This document shows, piece after piece, positions 24,506 through 36,803 of a stretch of 64,000 nt of DNA (position 1 is the stretch's first letter; each line of letters starts with the position of its first letter). This DNA is from Engelhardtia mirabilis. Its GTDB lineage: Bacteria; Planctomycetota; UBA1135; GCA-002686595. A program made the position numbers and the translations under genes. The DNA lies in contig NZ_CP036287.1 in the NCBI RefSeq assembly GCF_007748095.1, positions 620,001 to 684,000 on the forward strand, given 5' to 3'. The notes under the pieces are model-generated. The model saw nothing but the letters and a program-made list of their open reading frames with translations, was not told where the DNA came from and searched no databases.

Positions 24506-25762
24506 ATGAAGCTCGTCTCGAACCTCGCCCCGCGCACCGTCGCAACCATGGGGCTGTTGATCCTCTCCACCGCCCTCACCCCGTCGGCCGAAGCGCAGAG
24601 CCCCTGCTTCCTCTTCGATCAACTGGAGTCGGCACCCTGCTGCGCGCCGGTCAACCTCAGCGTCCCGGCGTTCGGTCCCGGCGCCATGCCGGCCACCGGC
24701 CTGTGCTGGAACGCCTGCGGCCTGGCGGGCCAGAACTGCATCTCGGTCGACTGGGATCCGATCGCGCCGACTCCCCTGTGTGGCCACTACGTCACCAAGC
24801 TGCGTGTGACCGACTGTTCCGGCATCGTGCTCATGAGCGGTGCCCTCGAGCTCGACTACACCCGCACCTGGGAGGAGACCGCGGTCCCCGGCACGGTCGG
24901 CACCCAGGTCTGGCGCTTCGCCGCCAAGATCGACTTCGGCGGGAGCTTCACCGCGACCCCCGTCTGCCCCGTGCCGCCCGATCTGGGCCCCTACCCGACG
25001 TCCTTCTGGTACGGCTACTTCGACGTAGCGGAGGACTGCTTCGCGGGGACCGTGGAGAACGCCCTGGTGCTGTTCCACAACTGCGATGCGTTCACGCACC
25101 ACCCGACCCTCTCCTCGCAGCCCGGCACCTTCCACCCGACGAGCACCTACGCCATCGTCGCGCCCGACACACCCGGCAACCCCTTCCTGCCGACCTCGGC
25201 CCCCCTGCCCGGTGGGCCCATCGTGGCCGAGGCCATGCGTCGCCTTGACCCGTCCCTGCCCCCCGGCGTGTGCCTCGCCGAAGAGCCCGTGCTCCAGGGT
25301 GGCCTGATCCCGATCGGCTCCGGTTGCCTGTGCCCCCTCTCGCTCGCGCCGGCCCAGAACACGGCCTCGACCCTCTTCGGCAACGGCGTCTGTGGCGGCA
25401 GCTTCCTGTCCCTGAACTTCTGGCCCGTGGCTCCCTGGCTCGATTTCACCACGGCGTCGATCGGCACCTGGACGACCACCGCCAGCTACCCGGGCCCCGA
25501 GCGCGTCAGCGCCGCGGAGGGCGTCTTCCTGTACCGCGACGTGTGTGACCCCACGGGCGTGCTCGCCCAGTCGATCGACGTCTTCTACGGCGCCGTGACC
25601 CAGGGCGGCTACCTGGTCCTTCCGACCTCGCCGATCGCGCCGACCACCGATCGCTTCATCGACCTGGCCTCGAACTACTCCCACACCCTCCCGGCCCCGG
25701 TGACCTTCCCGGTGTTCGGCACCGTCAAGCCGACGAAGCACCTGATCTACGTCAACTTCTGA
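24506..25762 (+). CDS. Cys-rich secreted protein, paralogue B
   Basis: The protein is 418 residues from the ATG at 24506 with GGAGG seven bases upstream. The signal peptide ends SAEAQ. It matches the preceding protein along its whole length with no length change: CFLFDQLESAPCC, GLCWNACGL, LDYTRTW, PTSFWYGYFD, ENALVLFHNCDAF, PTSTYAIVAPDT, SLNFWPVAPWLDFTT and HLIYVNF at the C terminus are shared. The signal peptides and loop residues have diverged. The family is unknown; the fixed cysteines and export signal suggest a disulfide-held surface or shed protein. Confidence 0.85.
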   Translation: MKLVSNLAPRTVATMGLLILSTALTPSAEAQSPCFLFDQLESAPCCAPVNLSVPAFGPGAMPATGLCWNACGLAGQNCISVDWDPIAPTPLCGHYVTKLRVTDCSGIVLMSGALELDYTRTWEETAVPGTVGTQVWRFAAKIDFGGSFTATPVCPVPPDLGPYPTSFWYGYFDVAEDCFAGTVENALVLFHNCDAFTHHPTLSSQPGTFHPTSTYAIVAPDTPGNPFLPTSAPLPGGPIVAEAMRRLDPSLPPGVCLAEEPVLQGGLIPIGSGCLCPLSLAPAQNTASTLFGNGVCGGSFLSLNFWPVAPWLDFTTASIGTWTTTASYPGPERVSAAEGVFLYRDVCDPTGVLAQSIDVFYGAVTQGGYLVLPTSPIAPTTDRFIDLASNYSHTLPAPVTFPVFGTVKPTKHLIYVNF

Positions 25763-25769
25763 GCCCCGC

Positions 25770-25803
25770 GGGCCCGCGGCGCGACGATCGTCGCCGCGGG
25801 CCC
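25770..25803 (+). terminator. Hairpin terminator after the second Cys-rich gene
   Basis: GGGCCCGCGGC (25770-25780) pairs with GCCGCGGGCCC (25793-25803); the intervening bases include the palindrome GACGATCGTC, which could lengthen the stem. It starts eight bases after the stop codon. Confidence 0.75.
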
Positions 25804-25873
25804 TGGCTTGCGGCCAGTGGCCGCTCACGATCGAACGTGGCGAGTAGGATCGGGTGGACCGCTCCCGACCCCG

Positions 25874-26491
25874 ATGGACCAACCCCCCCCCGGCCACGAG
25901 ACCCTCGACCTCCTGCACCAAGCCCAGGGGGGCGACCGCGCCGCCCTCGAGCAGGCGCTGGCGCGCTGCTACCCCCACGTGCGGCGCATCGTGCACGAGC
26001 GGCTGGGACCGGGTCTGCGGCGCTACGCCGAGTCCGGCGACGTGGTGCAGGAAGCCATGGGGGCCGTGGTCCGCGGCTACGACCGCTTCGAAGCCCGCGA
26101 CGACGACGCCCTCGTGCGCTGGATCGCGCGGCTGGTGGAGAACCGCATCCGCGACCTGGCCAAGCACCACGGCCGGGCCAAGCGCAACGCGGGTCCCCTG
26201 GTCGCTCTGGATGGCGGCGACGGCTCCGACTCGGCACCGGGCTTCGACCCCGCGCGCTCGTCGCTGACGCCCTTGGAGAAGGTCGCGGAGGCCGAGTCCG
26301 CCGCGCGCGTGCAGCTCGCGATCACCGCGCTCGAGCCGCGCCACCGGGACGTGATCCGCGCCCGCAACGAAGGACGCACCTGGGCGGAAGTCGCCGAGCA
26401 CCTGCAACTGGCCAGCGAGGGCGCGGCGCGCATGCTCCACGCCCGCGCCATGGTGGCGTTGATGGAACGCGTCGGTCACGACGACGAGTAG
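25874..26491 (+). CDS. ECF-type RNA polymerase sigma factor
   Basis: The protein is 205 residues from the ATG at 25874. Region 2 is visible as CYPHVRRIVHERLGPGLRRY with SGDVVQEAMGAVVRGYDRFE (the D-x-x-Q-E core contact) and WIARLVENRIRDLAK; region 4 is a helix-turn-helix, LEPRHRDVIRARNEGRTWAE then VAEHLQLASEGAARMLHARA. The linker between them is Gly/Asp rich. It is followed at once by a Ser/Thr kinase whose start overlaps the TAG stop, a pairing seen in planctomycete-type ECF groups where the kinase is thought to control the sigma factor. Its target promoters are not identified. Confidence 0.88.
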   Translation: MDQPPPGHETLDLLHQAQGGDRAALEQALARCYPHVRRIVHERLGPGLRRYAESGDVVQEAMGAVVRGYDRFEARDDDALVRWIARLVENRIRDLAKHHGRAKRNAGPLVALDGGDGSDSAPGFDPARSSLTPLEKVAEAESAARVQLAITALEPRHRDVIRARNEGRTWAEVAEHLQLASEGAARMLHARAMVALMERVGHDDE

Positions 26492-26496
26492 TGACC

Positions 26497-29007
26497 ATGG
26501 GCATTACCCAAGACGACGGCGGTGCGATCTCGGCCGCGGAGATCTTCGCCGGCTACCTGGCCCAGCGCGAAGACGACGACGCGCCCGAGTTCGAAGCACT
26601 GATCGGCGAGCACCCCGAGCTCGACAGCGAGCTGCGCCGCATGCACGACCTGTGGTCGCGGGTCGAGCCCCACGTGGGCCGGCTGATCGGGGACCGCCCA
26701 GTGCTGCCCAGCAGCGCCGGCACACCGCCGCCGCGCGAGCGCTACGAGATCGAGGGCGAGCTCGGTCGCGGCGGCATGGGCGTCGTGCTGCGCGTGCACG
26801 ACGGCGCCCTGCGCCGCGAGCTGGCGCTCAAGGTCGCGCGGCCCGACAACGGCCCCCTGGGCGACCGCCGTCGTCGGCGTTTCCTGCGCGAGGCGCGCAT
26901 CACGGCCAGGCTGGCCCATCCCGGCATCCTCCCGGTGCACGAGATCCACGTGGATGACACCGGTCGGGCCGCCTACTCCATGCCGGTGGTGGGGGGCGAT
27001 ACCCTCGAGGTGATCCTGCGCCGCGTCGCCGAGGGCGATCCCGAGTGGTCGCGGGAGCGCGTCCTCGGCGTGCTCCAACGGGTTTGCGAAGCCTTGGCCC
27101 ACGCCCACGAGCGCGGCATCGTGCACCGCGACCTGAAGCCCGCGAACATCATGGTCGGGGCCTTCGGCGAGACCTACGTGGTCGACTGGGGCCTGGCGCG
27201 CTCCGACCGCGACGGCGACTCCGCCGACGGCACCGCCCTGGATTGGACGCCCGCGCTCGACCCCGACGCGGCGCCGGGGCTGACCTCCGACGGCGACGTG
27301 GTCGGCACGCCCGCCTACATGGCGCCCGAGCAGGCCGACGGTCGCATGGACGACGTGGGCCCGGCGTCGGACACCTACGCGGTGGGGTCCATGCTCTACG
27401 AGCTGCTCGCCGGGCGGCCGCCCTACCGCGGCGGCGGCGCGCGCGAGATCGTGGACCGCGTGCGCGCCGGGCCGCCGCAGCCCCTGGAGCGCTTCGACCC
27501 TACGCCGCCGGCGGAGCTGGTGGCCATCTGCGAGCGGGCCATGGCGCGTGAGCCGCGCGAGCGCTACGCGTCGATCGGCGCCCTGGCGGACGACCTGCGC
27601 GCACACCTGGAGGGCCGCGTCGTGAGCGCCTACGCCACCGGTGGCTGGGCCGAGCTGACCAAGTGGATCCAGCGCAACCGCGGCCTGGCCGCGGCCCTGG
27701 GCACGGTGGTCCTGGTGACCCTGATCGGCCTGCTCGTGATCCTGCACCTGCAGCGCCAGCGCGCGCGCGAGGGCCTGCTCGCGGCGGATGGCTACAGACT
27801 GCGCGGCTACGTGGCCGAGGCCCAGGAGCTGTGGCCCGCGGTGCCCGCCACCATCCCCGCCATGGAGGCCTGGCTCGAGCGGGCGCGGGTCCTGGCCGGT
27901 CGTCGCGACGAACATCGCGCGCGCCTGGCCCGGACCAGCGGCGAGGGGCGCGACGAGCTGGTCGAGCTCCTGGCGGCCTTCGATGGACTCGCGGGACCCC
28001 AGCCCGACAGTGATGGCGGCCTGATCGCCGACGTCGAGCGACGCGTGGCCTTCGCACGGACTCTGGTCGAGCGCACCCTGACGCCCGTCGCCGACGGCGG
28101 GACCACCTGGGCCGACGTCCGCGCCGCCGTCGCCGCCGACCCACGCTTCGACGGTCTCGACCTCGCGCCGCAGTTGGGCCTGGTGCCGATCGGCCCGGAC
28201 CCGCGCACGGGCCTGCATGAGTTCGCCCACCTCGCGAGCGGCTTGCCGCCGGTCCGCGATCGATCGGGTCAGTTGGTGCTCGAGCCCGCCTCGTCGATCG
28301 TGCTGGTGCTGATCCCCGGCGGCGAAGCGACCATGGGCGCCTGGCAACCGAGCGACGAGCACCCCGAGGGCAGCCCGCACGTGGACGCCGCGGCCAGTCC
28401 TTCCGAGTCGCCGGTGCACACGGTCTCGCTCGAGCCCTTCCTGATCGCCAAGTACGAGCTGACCCGCGCCCAGTGGCTCCGGATCACCGGCGAGCTGCCG
28501 ATCCTGGACTGGGAGCGTTCCCCCGACATGCAGCTCCCGGTCTGCGGCCTCACTTGGCGCATGGCCATGGACGCGGCCAAGCGCATCGACCTGACCCTGC
28601 CCACCGAAGCCCAGTGGGAGTACGCGGCCCGCGGCGGCAATCCCGGCCGCTGGTGGGGCGACGGCGGCGACACGCCCCTGGCCGAAGCCGAGTGGTTCGG
28701 CCCCGACGGCCCCGCGCCCGTGGGCACGCACCTGCCGAACCCCTTCGGCCTGCACGACACCATGGGCAACAACTTCGAGTGGGCCCGCGAGCGGCGCGGC
28801 GACTACACCGATCCCGTGGAGCCCGGCGACGGCGCCCGCGCGCGGCCCCGGCCCAGCGTCTACCGCCTGGTGCGCGGCGGCTCCTGGGGCATTCCCGCCC
28901 ACCTGGCCCGCGTGTCGATGCGAATGGTCGACGGCCCCGACTCGGCCCGCGCCGTCAACGGCGCCCGGCTGGCGCGCGCCATCCGCGCCGAACACCTGGG
29001 ATCTTGA
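26497..29007 (+). CDS. Membrane Ser/Thr protein kinase with C-terminal FGE/SUMF1 domain
   Basis: The protein is 836 residues; a GTG at 26491 is an alternative start two codons earlier. Residues 82-360 are a Hanks-type kinase: Gly loop LGRGGMG (89-95), Lys112, HRDLKPANI with catalytic Asp212, DWG (230-232) in place of DFG, and MAPEQ. One membrane helix lies near residues 396-416 (AALGTVVLVTLIGLLVILHL), placing the rest outside. Residues 600-830 form a formylglycine-generating-enzyme-like (SUMF1) domain: PTEAQWEYAARGG, GLHDTMGNNFEWARE, VRGGSW. In such kinases this domain is usually a sensor rather than an enzyme. It probably regulates the ECF sigma factor encoded just before it. Confidence 0.9.
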   Translation: MGITQDDGGAISAAEIFAGYLAQREDDDAPEFEALIGEHPELDSELRRMHDLWSRVEPHVGRLIGDRPVLPSSAGTPPPRERYEIEGELGRGGMGVVLRVHDGALRRELALKVARPDNGPLGDRRRRRFLREARITARLAHPGILPVHEIHVDDTGRAAYSMPVVGGDTLEVILRRVAEGDPEWSRERVLGVLQRVCEALAHAHERGIVHRDLKPANIMVGAFGETYVVDWGLARSDRDGDSADGTALDWTPALDPDAAPGLTSDGDVVGTPAYMAPEQADGRMDDVGPASDTYAVGSMLYELLAGRPPYRGGGAREIVDRVRAGPPQPLERFDPTPPAELVAICERAMAREPRERYASIGALADDLRAHLEGRVVSAYATGGWAELTKWIQRNRGLAAALGTVVLVTLIGLLVILHLQRQRAREGLLAADGYRLRGYVAEAQELWPAVPATIPAMEAWLERARVLAGRRDEHRARLARTSGEGRDELVELLAAFDGLAGPQPDSDGGLIADVERRVAFARTLVERTLTPVADGGTTWADVRAAVAADPRFDGLDLAPQLGLVPIGPDPRTGLHEFAHLASGLPPVRDRSGQLVLEPASSIVLVLIPGGEATMGAWQPSDEHPEGSPHVDAAASPSESPVHTVSLEPFLIAKYELTRAQWLRITGELPILDWERSPDMQLPVCGLTWRMAMDAAKRIDLTLPTEAQWEYAARGGNPGRWWGDGGDTPLAEAEWFGPDGPAPVGTHLPNPFGLHDTMGNNFEWARERRGDYTDPVEPGDGARARPRPSVYRLVRGGSWGIPAHLARVSMRMVDGPDSARAVNGARLARAIRAEHLGS

Positions 29008-29105
29008 GCCGCCGGCTCGCACGGTTGCTCGGCCCCCGTCCGCGCCCGAATGCCCGCGGCGAGCGCCTGACCACCGCGAAGCTCTGGCTGACGCGAACGC
29101 ACATT

Positions 29106-29139
29106 CGCCGCGACCGACTGCCCGCCGCGACCGACTGCC
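29106..29139. repeat. Direct 17-bp duplication
   Basis: CGCCGCGACCGACTGCC occurs twice head to tail (29106, 29123), with diverged relatives of the same phrase at both sides. It sits in the 204-base gap between the kinase and the convergent Kelch gene, which holds no gene. Confidence 0.8.
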
Positions 29140-29211
29140 TGATGGGAACGCTCGTCCGCCGTGATCGATCGCCCGTCGCGACGGACAACCCGCCGCGACC
29201 GACGCGCGCCC

Positions 29212-30780
29212 TCAGCGAATCATGATGTCGGACTTGGGCCCATTCGGCTGGGCCAGGCCCGAGCCGGGGCCGAGGAACAGCACGCGGTCGGCGTTCTCGA
29301 GGCCGACCATCGCCGCGCCCATCTGGTCCTGGTTCAGGGTGCCGACCAGGGACCAGGACGCGAGGTTCGAGTCGATGCTGTAGACGTTCTTCTGGTAGAC
29401 GGCCGTGCCGGTGGCCAGGTCCAGGGAGGTCAGCCCGTTGCCGAGGATGTAGTACACCCCGCCCATGCCGTCGTCGACGCAGATCAAGTGTCCGCAGCGG
29501 ATCAGCGCCGGGATCGACGGCAGGCCCGACCACAGCTCGGTCAGCGCGTCGAACTTGAAGGCGTCGTTGAAGACCGTCGTCGACTGGGTGGAGAAGTCGA
29601 TCGTGGTGCCGCCGGCGATCATGCCGTCGCCGTTGGCCATGCGGACGTTGCCGGTGTGGAGGCGTCCGCGGGGCAGGAAGTCGGTGGGGGCGATCTGGTC
29701 GGTCGAAGGGTCGAACAGGTAGCACTCGCCGGTCGACTGGGCGACTTGACCCGCCGCGCCGCCCTTGACGCCGCCGATGATCAGCACCTTGCCCGAGCCC
29801 AAGAGGATCGCGTCGGGCATGGTCAATGGAGCGGGCAGGAGCGGGCCCGCTGACCAAGTGCGCGTCAGCGGGCTCCAGATCTCGGTCGTGGCCTGGGGCG
29901 AGGCGACGCTCGCCGGCCAACCGATCGGGTGGGTGGTGGTGAAGTTCGAGCTGCCGCCGACCACGAGCACGCGCCCGTCGTTCAGCTTCGTCATCGTGTG
30001 CATCACCCGCGCCTGAGCCATGGGCGCGATGTTCGCGACCGTGCCGCTGGCGACGTCCACCAGGGTGACCTCAGCCGTCACGCCGCCGACGCCGATGCCG
30101 CCGCTGAGCAGAATGCGCCCGTCGTCCAGGGTCACCGCGCGGTGGCGGAAGCGCGCCGTGGGCAGGTCGAGGCCCGCGGGGCTGAAGCTCTGGGTCTGCG
30201 GGTCGAAGAACGACGAGCGCGCGGTCGGCGTGCCGACCACCAGGGGATCGACCAACACCCCGCCGAGGGCCAGCACGCGACCGTCCTTGAGCGTCGACGC
30301 CGAATGCCACGCGCGCCGGGCCACATCGGCCGTGAGGGTCGGGAACACGTCGCCGGATCCGCCCAGCACGAACGACGTGCGGTTGGAGACCTGGTCGACC
30401 AATGTCAGCAGTCCGGGCAAGCTCACGGCCTGGGCGAAGAGCGGCAGGCCGGCGAGGACTGGGCTCGCCGGCAGGCCGTAGCTGGCGCCAGCCTTGCCCG
30501 TGCCGTCGAGTCCGCCGACCGTCGCGATCGTGAAGAGGTCGAGGCCGACGCCGAGCAGGCGCGGGTCCAGGGGGTCCAGCAGGGACAGGGGCGTGGGCCC
30601 GACCTGGAACGAGGGCAGGATCACGTAGGCCGCGCCCGGCGCGCCGCCCTCGAGGGCGAAGTCGACGGCAGAGCCGAGCACGCCGTCCGAGAAGCTCAAC
30701 TGGAGCTGGGCGGCGGCGGGGCTGGCGCAAAGGGCGGCGGCGGTGAGGGCGGCGAGCGGTCGCAGGGGCAGACGACCCAT
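29212..30780 (-). CDS. Secreted Kelch-repeat protein
   Basis: The protein is 522 residues from the ATG at 30780, with a signal peptide ending ASPAAAQ. After a beta domain of about 110 residues come Kelch/galactose-oxidase central repeats of about 50 residues, marked by ASTLKDGRVLALGG, AVTLDDGRILLSGG, MTKLNDGRVLVVGG and LLGSGKVLIIGG, each with the double Gly of the Kelch motif. A propeller is expected. No copper ligands of galactose oxidase are evident. It is probably a surface or exported binding protein. The longer frame upstream of 30780 overlaps the transporter gene in another frame and is not coding. Confidence 0.85.
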   Translation of the reverse strand: MGRLPLRPLAALTAAALCASPAAAQLQLSFSDGVLGSAVDFALEGGAPGAAYVILPSFQVGPTPLSLLDPLDPRLLGVGLDLFTIATVGGLDGTGKAGASYGLPASPVLAGLPLFAQAVSLPGLLTLVDQVSNRTSFVLGGSGDVFPTLTADVARRAWHSASTLKDGRVLALGGVLVDPLVVGTPTARSSFFDPQTQSFSPAGLDLPTARFRHRAVTLDDGRILLSGGIGVGGVTAEVTLVDVASGTVANIAPMAQARVMHTMTKLNDGRVLVVGGSSNFTTTHPIGWPASVASPQATTEIWSPLTRTWSAGPLLPAPLTMPDAILLGSGKVLIIGGVKGGAAGQVAQSTGECYLFDPSTDQIAPTDFLPRGRLHTGNVRMANGDGMIAGGTTIDFSTQSTTVFNDAFKFDALTELWSGLPSIPALIRCGHLICVDDGMGGVYYILGNGLTSLDLATGTAVYQKNVYSIDSNLASWSLVGTLNQDQMGAAMVGLENADRVLFLGPGSGLAQPNGPKSDIMIR

Positions 30781-30917
30781 GGAGGACCTCCGGGAAGGGG
30801 CCACGGCGGACCTCCTGGAAGGGGGCAGGGGGGGGCGGAACGAAGTCGCCCCTAGAAGACGGGCGGGACCGCGCCCGGGTGCCTTTCGATTCTGCTTCGA
30901 GGGCGCAGTTGGCGGGG

Positions 30918-31778
30918 CTACCGAGTCGCTTCTGTCTTCGGAGGCGCGAGGATCACGGCCGCGACGCCCCCGAGGGTCAGGACCCCGGCCGCCAAGAGGC
31001 GCGGCGTGGTGGCCTCCCCGAGCAGGACCACGCCCCCCGCCGCTGCCACGACCGGCACCGCCAACTGCACCACCGCGGCCCGGGTGCGGGTCAGGCCGCG
31101 CAGCGCCGCGTACCAGATCACGTAGCCGACACCGGAGGTCAGGGCGCCCGAGAGGCAGGCGAGAACCAGGCCCTCGCCGTCGATGCGGCCGCTGCCGAGG
31201 GCGAACAGGCCGACACCGGGGACGCCGGCCAGGACAAAGTTGCGGGCGGTGGCGCGCACCGGCGAGGCGACCCCGCGCCCGAGCAGCGAGTAGCCGCCCC
31301 AGGCGACCCCGGCGACGACCATCAGGGCCGCGCTGACCGGAGCCGGGGCGCTGGCGCCGGGCGCCAAGAGCCAGGCCAGGCCCCCGATCGCCGCCAGGAT
31401 CCCGACCGCCTGCGCGGCGCCGAGGCGCTCGCCGGCGTCGAGGCCCGCGCCGATCATCGTGATCTGGACCGACCCGAACAGCAGCAGCGCTCCGATCCCC
31501 GCGTCGAGGCCGACGTAGGCCAGGGAGAACGCCGTCGCGTAGACCAACAGGGCCACGGACGCGCCGAAGGGCCACGGGGCGCGCGGCCGCTCCCGGTCGC
31601 CGACGAAAGCCAGGGGCAGCAGCACCAGCGCGCCGCTCGCCAGGCGCAGGCCGGTGAATGCCAGGGGATCCATGGCGCCCCCGCGCAGGGCCGCGCGGCA
31701 CAGGAGCGAGTTGCCGGCGAAGGCGACCAGGGTCAGGACCGTGAGCAGGATCGTCGTGGTCGGCCGCGGCTTGGGCAT
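30918..31778 (-). CDS. EamA/DMT-family membrane transporter
   Basis: The protein is 286 residues with ten predicted membrane helices arranged as two homologous halves of five, as in the drug/metabolite transporter superfamily. The first EamA half includes NSLLCRAALRGGAMDPLAFTGLR; the second begins near VAWGGYSLLGRG and contains TSGVGYVIWYAALRGL and a final ILAPP. The substrate cannot be told from sequence; relatives export amino acids or other metabolites. It is followed, 137 bases on, by the Kelch gene on the same strand. Confidence 0.88.
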   Translation of the reverse strand: MPKPRPTTTILLTVLTLVAFAGNSLLCRAALRGGAMDPLAFTGLRLASGALVLLPLAFVGDRERPRAPWPFGASVALLVYATAFSLAYVGLDAGIGALLLFGSVQITMIGAGLDAGERLGAAQAVGILAAIGGLAWLLAPGASAPAPVSAALMVVAGVAWGGYSLLGRGVASPVRATARNFVLAGVPGVGLFALGSGRIDGEGLVLACLSGALTSGVGYVIWYAALRGLTRTRAAVVQLAVPVVAAAGGVVLLGEATTPRLLAAGVLTLGGVAAVILAPPKTEATR

Positions 31779-31913
31779 GGCGGCAGGTTAGCGGCTGGCC
31801 CGCACGGATCCGTGGGCCAGCGCTCGCCGCCCGGTCGCCGGGGGCGCCCTTGCGGATCCGGCGATGGGCGCGGAGGATCCAGCCTTCACCCCCGCCGTGT
31901 CCATCGACCTCCC

Positions 31914-33041
31914 ATGAACTCCATCGCCCGCTGCGTGCTCCCCGGTCTCGCCTCCCCCGTCCTCGGCCTGCTGCTCCTGGCCTCGGGCGCCGCCGCCCAG
32001 AACTGTGGCACGGCCACGCTGCTCAAGAACGACAGCCTGCCCAACGTGCCCGCCGGCCAGGTCACGGTCTCGATCGTGCCCGGCCTGTGCGAGAACGAGG
32101 CGGCCGCGGCGGTCCTGACCCTGCCCAACCCGGGCACCTCCTACGACGTCGGTCGCGTCTCCGTCGGCTTCGGCAACCAGTTCGGCATCAACGGCAACAC
32201 CGCCGTGGCCAACATCGAGATCTACGACGGGGTCAACTTCGTCGGCGCCAACGCGATCCTCGGTCCCAAGGTCTTCGACTTCGCGAGCGACGTCGGCGGC
32301 AACGTGCAGCTGACCAGCACGGGCCTCAACGAGTTCGACCTCTCGCCCTACGGCGTCACTGTGGGCGCTTCCGGCAACGCACAGATCGTGGTCGCCTGCC
32401 GCATGCTGATCAATCCCAATGGCAACTGCGCCTCGGGCTTCAGCACCAACTTCTTCACCGACAACTCCCAGGGCGGCTTCTTCGGTTGCGACCCGCTGAT
32501 CACGCCCCAGGGCAAGAACCTGATCGACATCCTCGGACAGGGTTGGGTCGATCCGGCCCTGGCGACGGTCACCGGCCTGCCCCTGTGCCCGCTGTACTAC
32601 TCGGGCAACTGGGCCATCCGCGCCTGCGTGACGCCGAACTCGCCCACCAACCCGCTGCAGGTGCAGGTCTCCGGCAGCCCCGCGGTCCCCGGCGGCTTCA
32701 TCAACCTGACCTTCGACGCGCCCGGCTACGCCGGCGTGCCCTACGCCGCAGCGGCGTCCTTCGGCACCTTCCCGGGCATCCCGATCAGCTCGGGCGTCCC
32801 GCCGGTTCCGAACGTGGTGCCGCTCAACCCCGACGGCCTGTTCAACCTGAGCCTGACCGCGTCCGGCACCTTCGTGAACTTCTTCGGCCTGATCGGAGCC
32901 GGCGGTAGCGCACCCGGCATCGTGATCGTGCCGCCCGACCCGACCCTCAGCGGCCTGTCGTTCTACGTGGCCTTCGTGACCATCGCGACCTCGCCCGCGC
33001 CCTGGGGCGTCTCGGCTCCGGCGACCTTGGCGATCCAGTAG
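31914..33041 (+). CDS. Secreted protein of unknown function
   Basis: The protein is 375 residues from the ATG at 31914. The signal peptide (VLGLLLLASGAAAQ) is followed by a beta-rich domain with a few cysteines (NCGTATLL, GLCENEAAA, GNCASGF, FFGCDPL, PLCPLYYSGN) and a C-terminal segment NPLQVQVSGSPAVPGG...LSFYVAFVTI that resembles the closing domain of other secreted proteins in this window. No catalytic motif is seen. No operon partner. Confidence 0.8.
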   Translation: MNSIARCVLPGLASPVLGLLLLASGAAAQNCGTATLLKNDSLPNVPAGQVTVSIVPGLCENEAAAAVLTLPNPGTSYDVGRVSVGFGNQFGINGNTAVANIEIYDGVNFVGANAILGPKVFDFASDVGGNVQLTSTGLNEFDLSPYGVTVGASGNAQIVVACRMLINPNGNCASGFSTNFFTDNSQGGFFGCDPLITPQGKNLIDILGQGWVDPALATVTGLPLCPLYYSGNWAIRACVTPNSPTNPLQVQVSGSPAVPGGFINLTFDAPGYAGVPYAAAASFGTFPGIPISSGVPPVPNVVPLNPDGLFNLSLTASGTFVNFFGLIGAGGSAPGIVIVPPDPTLSGLSFYVAFVTIATSPAPWGVSAPATLAIQ

Positions 33042-33113
33042 GCGGGGCTTCCCGGTAGACCGGGCTCCGATCCGCAGCGCGCGACGCGCTCGGGCAGCCG
33101 CTATCCTCGCGGC

Positions 33114-33905
33114 GTGCTCGAGCGCGTCGTGCATTCCAGCGGGCTGGTCGGCTACCGCTCCGCGGTCCTGGCGGGCCACGGTGTCCCGCACCTGTTCACC
33201 ACCCGCGTCGGAGTGGGGGGCGACGAGCTCTGCGTGGGCAGCCTGTCCGATCGCGATCACCGCGCCCTGCGCGAGCTCGCCGGCGCGGACCCCGGGGTCG
33301 GCCTGGATTGGCTGCGCCAGGTCCACGGGGCGCGGGTGCAGCGGGTCGACGAGCCCGACCCCGCCGGCGACGACGCCGGCGACGCGCTGATCTCTGCGCG
33401 CCCCGAGCGCATGGTCCTGGTCTACACCGCCGACTGCGTGCCGATCCTGATCGCCTCCGACGGCGGCGCGCGGGTTGCGGCCGTGCACGCCGGTTGGCGC
33501 GGGCTGGTGGCCGGGGTCATCCCGGCGGCCCTCGATGCCTTGGGCGGCAGCGAGCCCGTGGCCGCCATCGGCCCCTGCCTCGGCGGTGCGCGGGCCGAGA
33601 TGGGGCCCGAGGTGCTCGAGCAGTTCGAGCGCGCAGACCTGGGCGCGGCGCTGATCGGCGGCGAGGCGCTCCCCGCCGGGCGCGGTCGGGTGGAGCTGCG
33701 GCTGGCCGCGGAGCTGCAACTGCGCCGGGCCGGCGTGGCTTCGATCGACGTGAGCGACCGCTGCACCTGGACCCACGCGGACGAGCTGCACTCCCACCGC
33801 CGCGACGTGACCCACGGGCAGCGTCCCCGCGCCGGAAGGCTCGGCGCCATGGTGGCGCCCACGCCCAGAGGCGGCGCTCGGCCCGTGGCGGCGACCCTGG
33901 GCTGA
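33114..33905 (+). CDS. pgeF: PgeF/YfiH-family multicopper-oxidase-fold protein (laccase domain)
   Basis: The protein is 263 residues from a GTG at 33114. It shows the family signature: QVHGARV (first zinc His), TADCVPIL (Cys ligand), and AAVHAGWRGLVAG (second His), then IGPCLGG and CTWTHADELHSHRRD near the end. Relatives are purine nucleoside phosphorylase/adenosine deaminase-type enzymes (the LACC1/YfiH family), and YfiH itself (PgeF) edits misincorporated L-Ser in cell-wall precursors. The length is normal. It stands 51 bases before the Clp/RF2-like gene on the same strand, possibly cotranscribed. Confidence 0.88.
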   Translation: MLERVVHSSGLVGYRSAVLAGHGVPHLFTTRVGVGGDELCVGSLSDRDHRALRELAGADPGVGLDWLRQVHGARVQRVDEPDPAGDDAGDALISARPERMVLVYTADCVPILIASDGGARVAAVHAGWRGLVAGVIPAALDALGGSEPVAAIGPCLGGARAEMGPEVLEQFERADLGAALIGGEALPAGRGRVELRLAAELQLRRAGVASIDVSDRCTWTHADELHSHRRDVTHGQRPRAGRLGAMVAPTPRGGARPVAATLG

Positions 33906-33956
33906 CGCTCGCCCTATCATCGGCGCCCCGGCGACGACCAGGCCGGACCCCCGACG

Positions 33957-36791
<2,835 letters not shown>

Positions 36792-36803
36792 GCCTGCGCG
36801 GCC

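Noticed and set aside
33051..33064. Terminator after the secreted protein gene (CCCGG-TAGA-CCGGG)
   Set aside because: A five-base stem is too weak to claim in DNA of this GC content.
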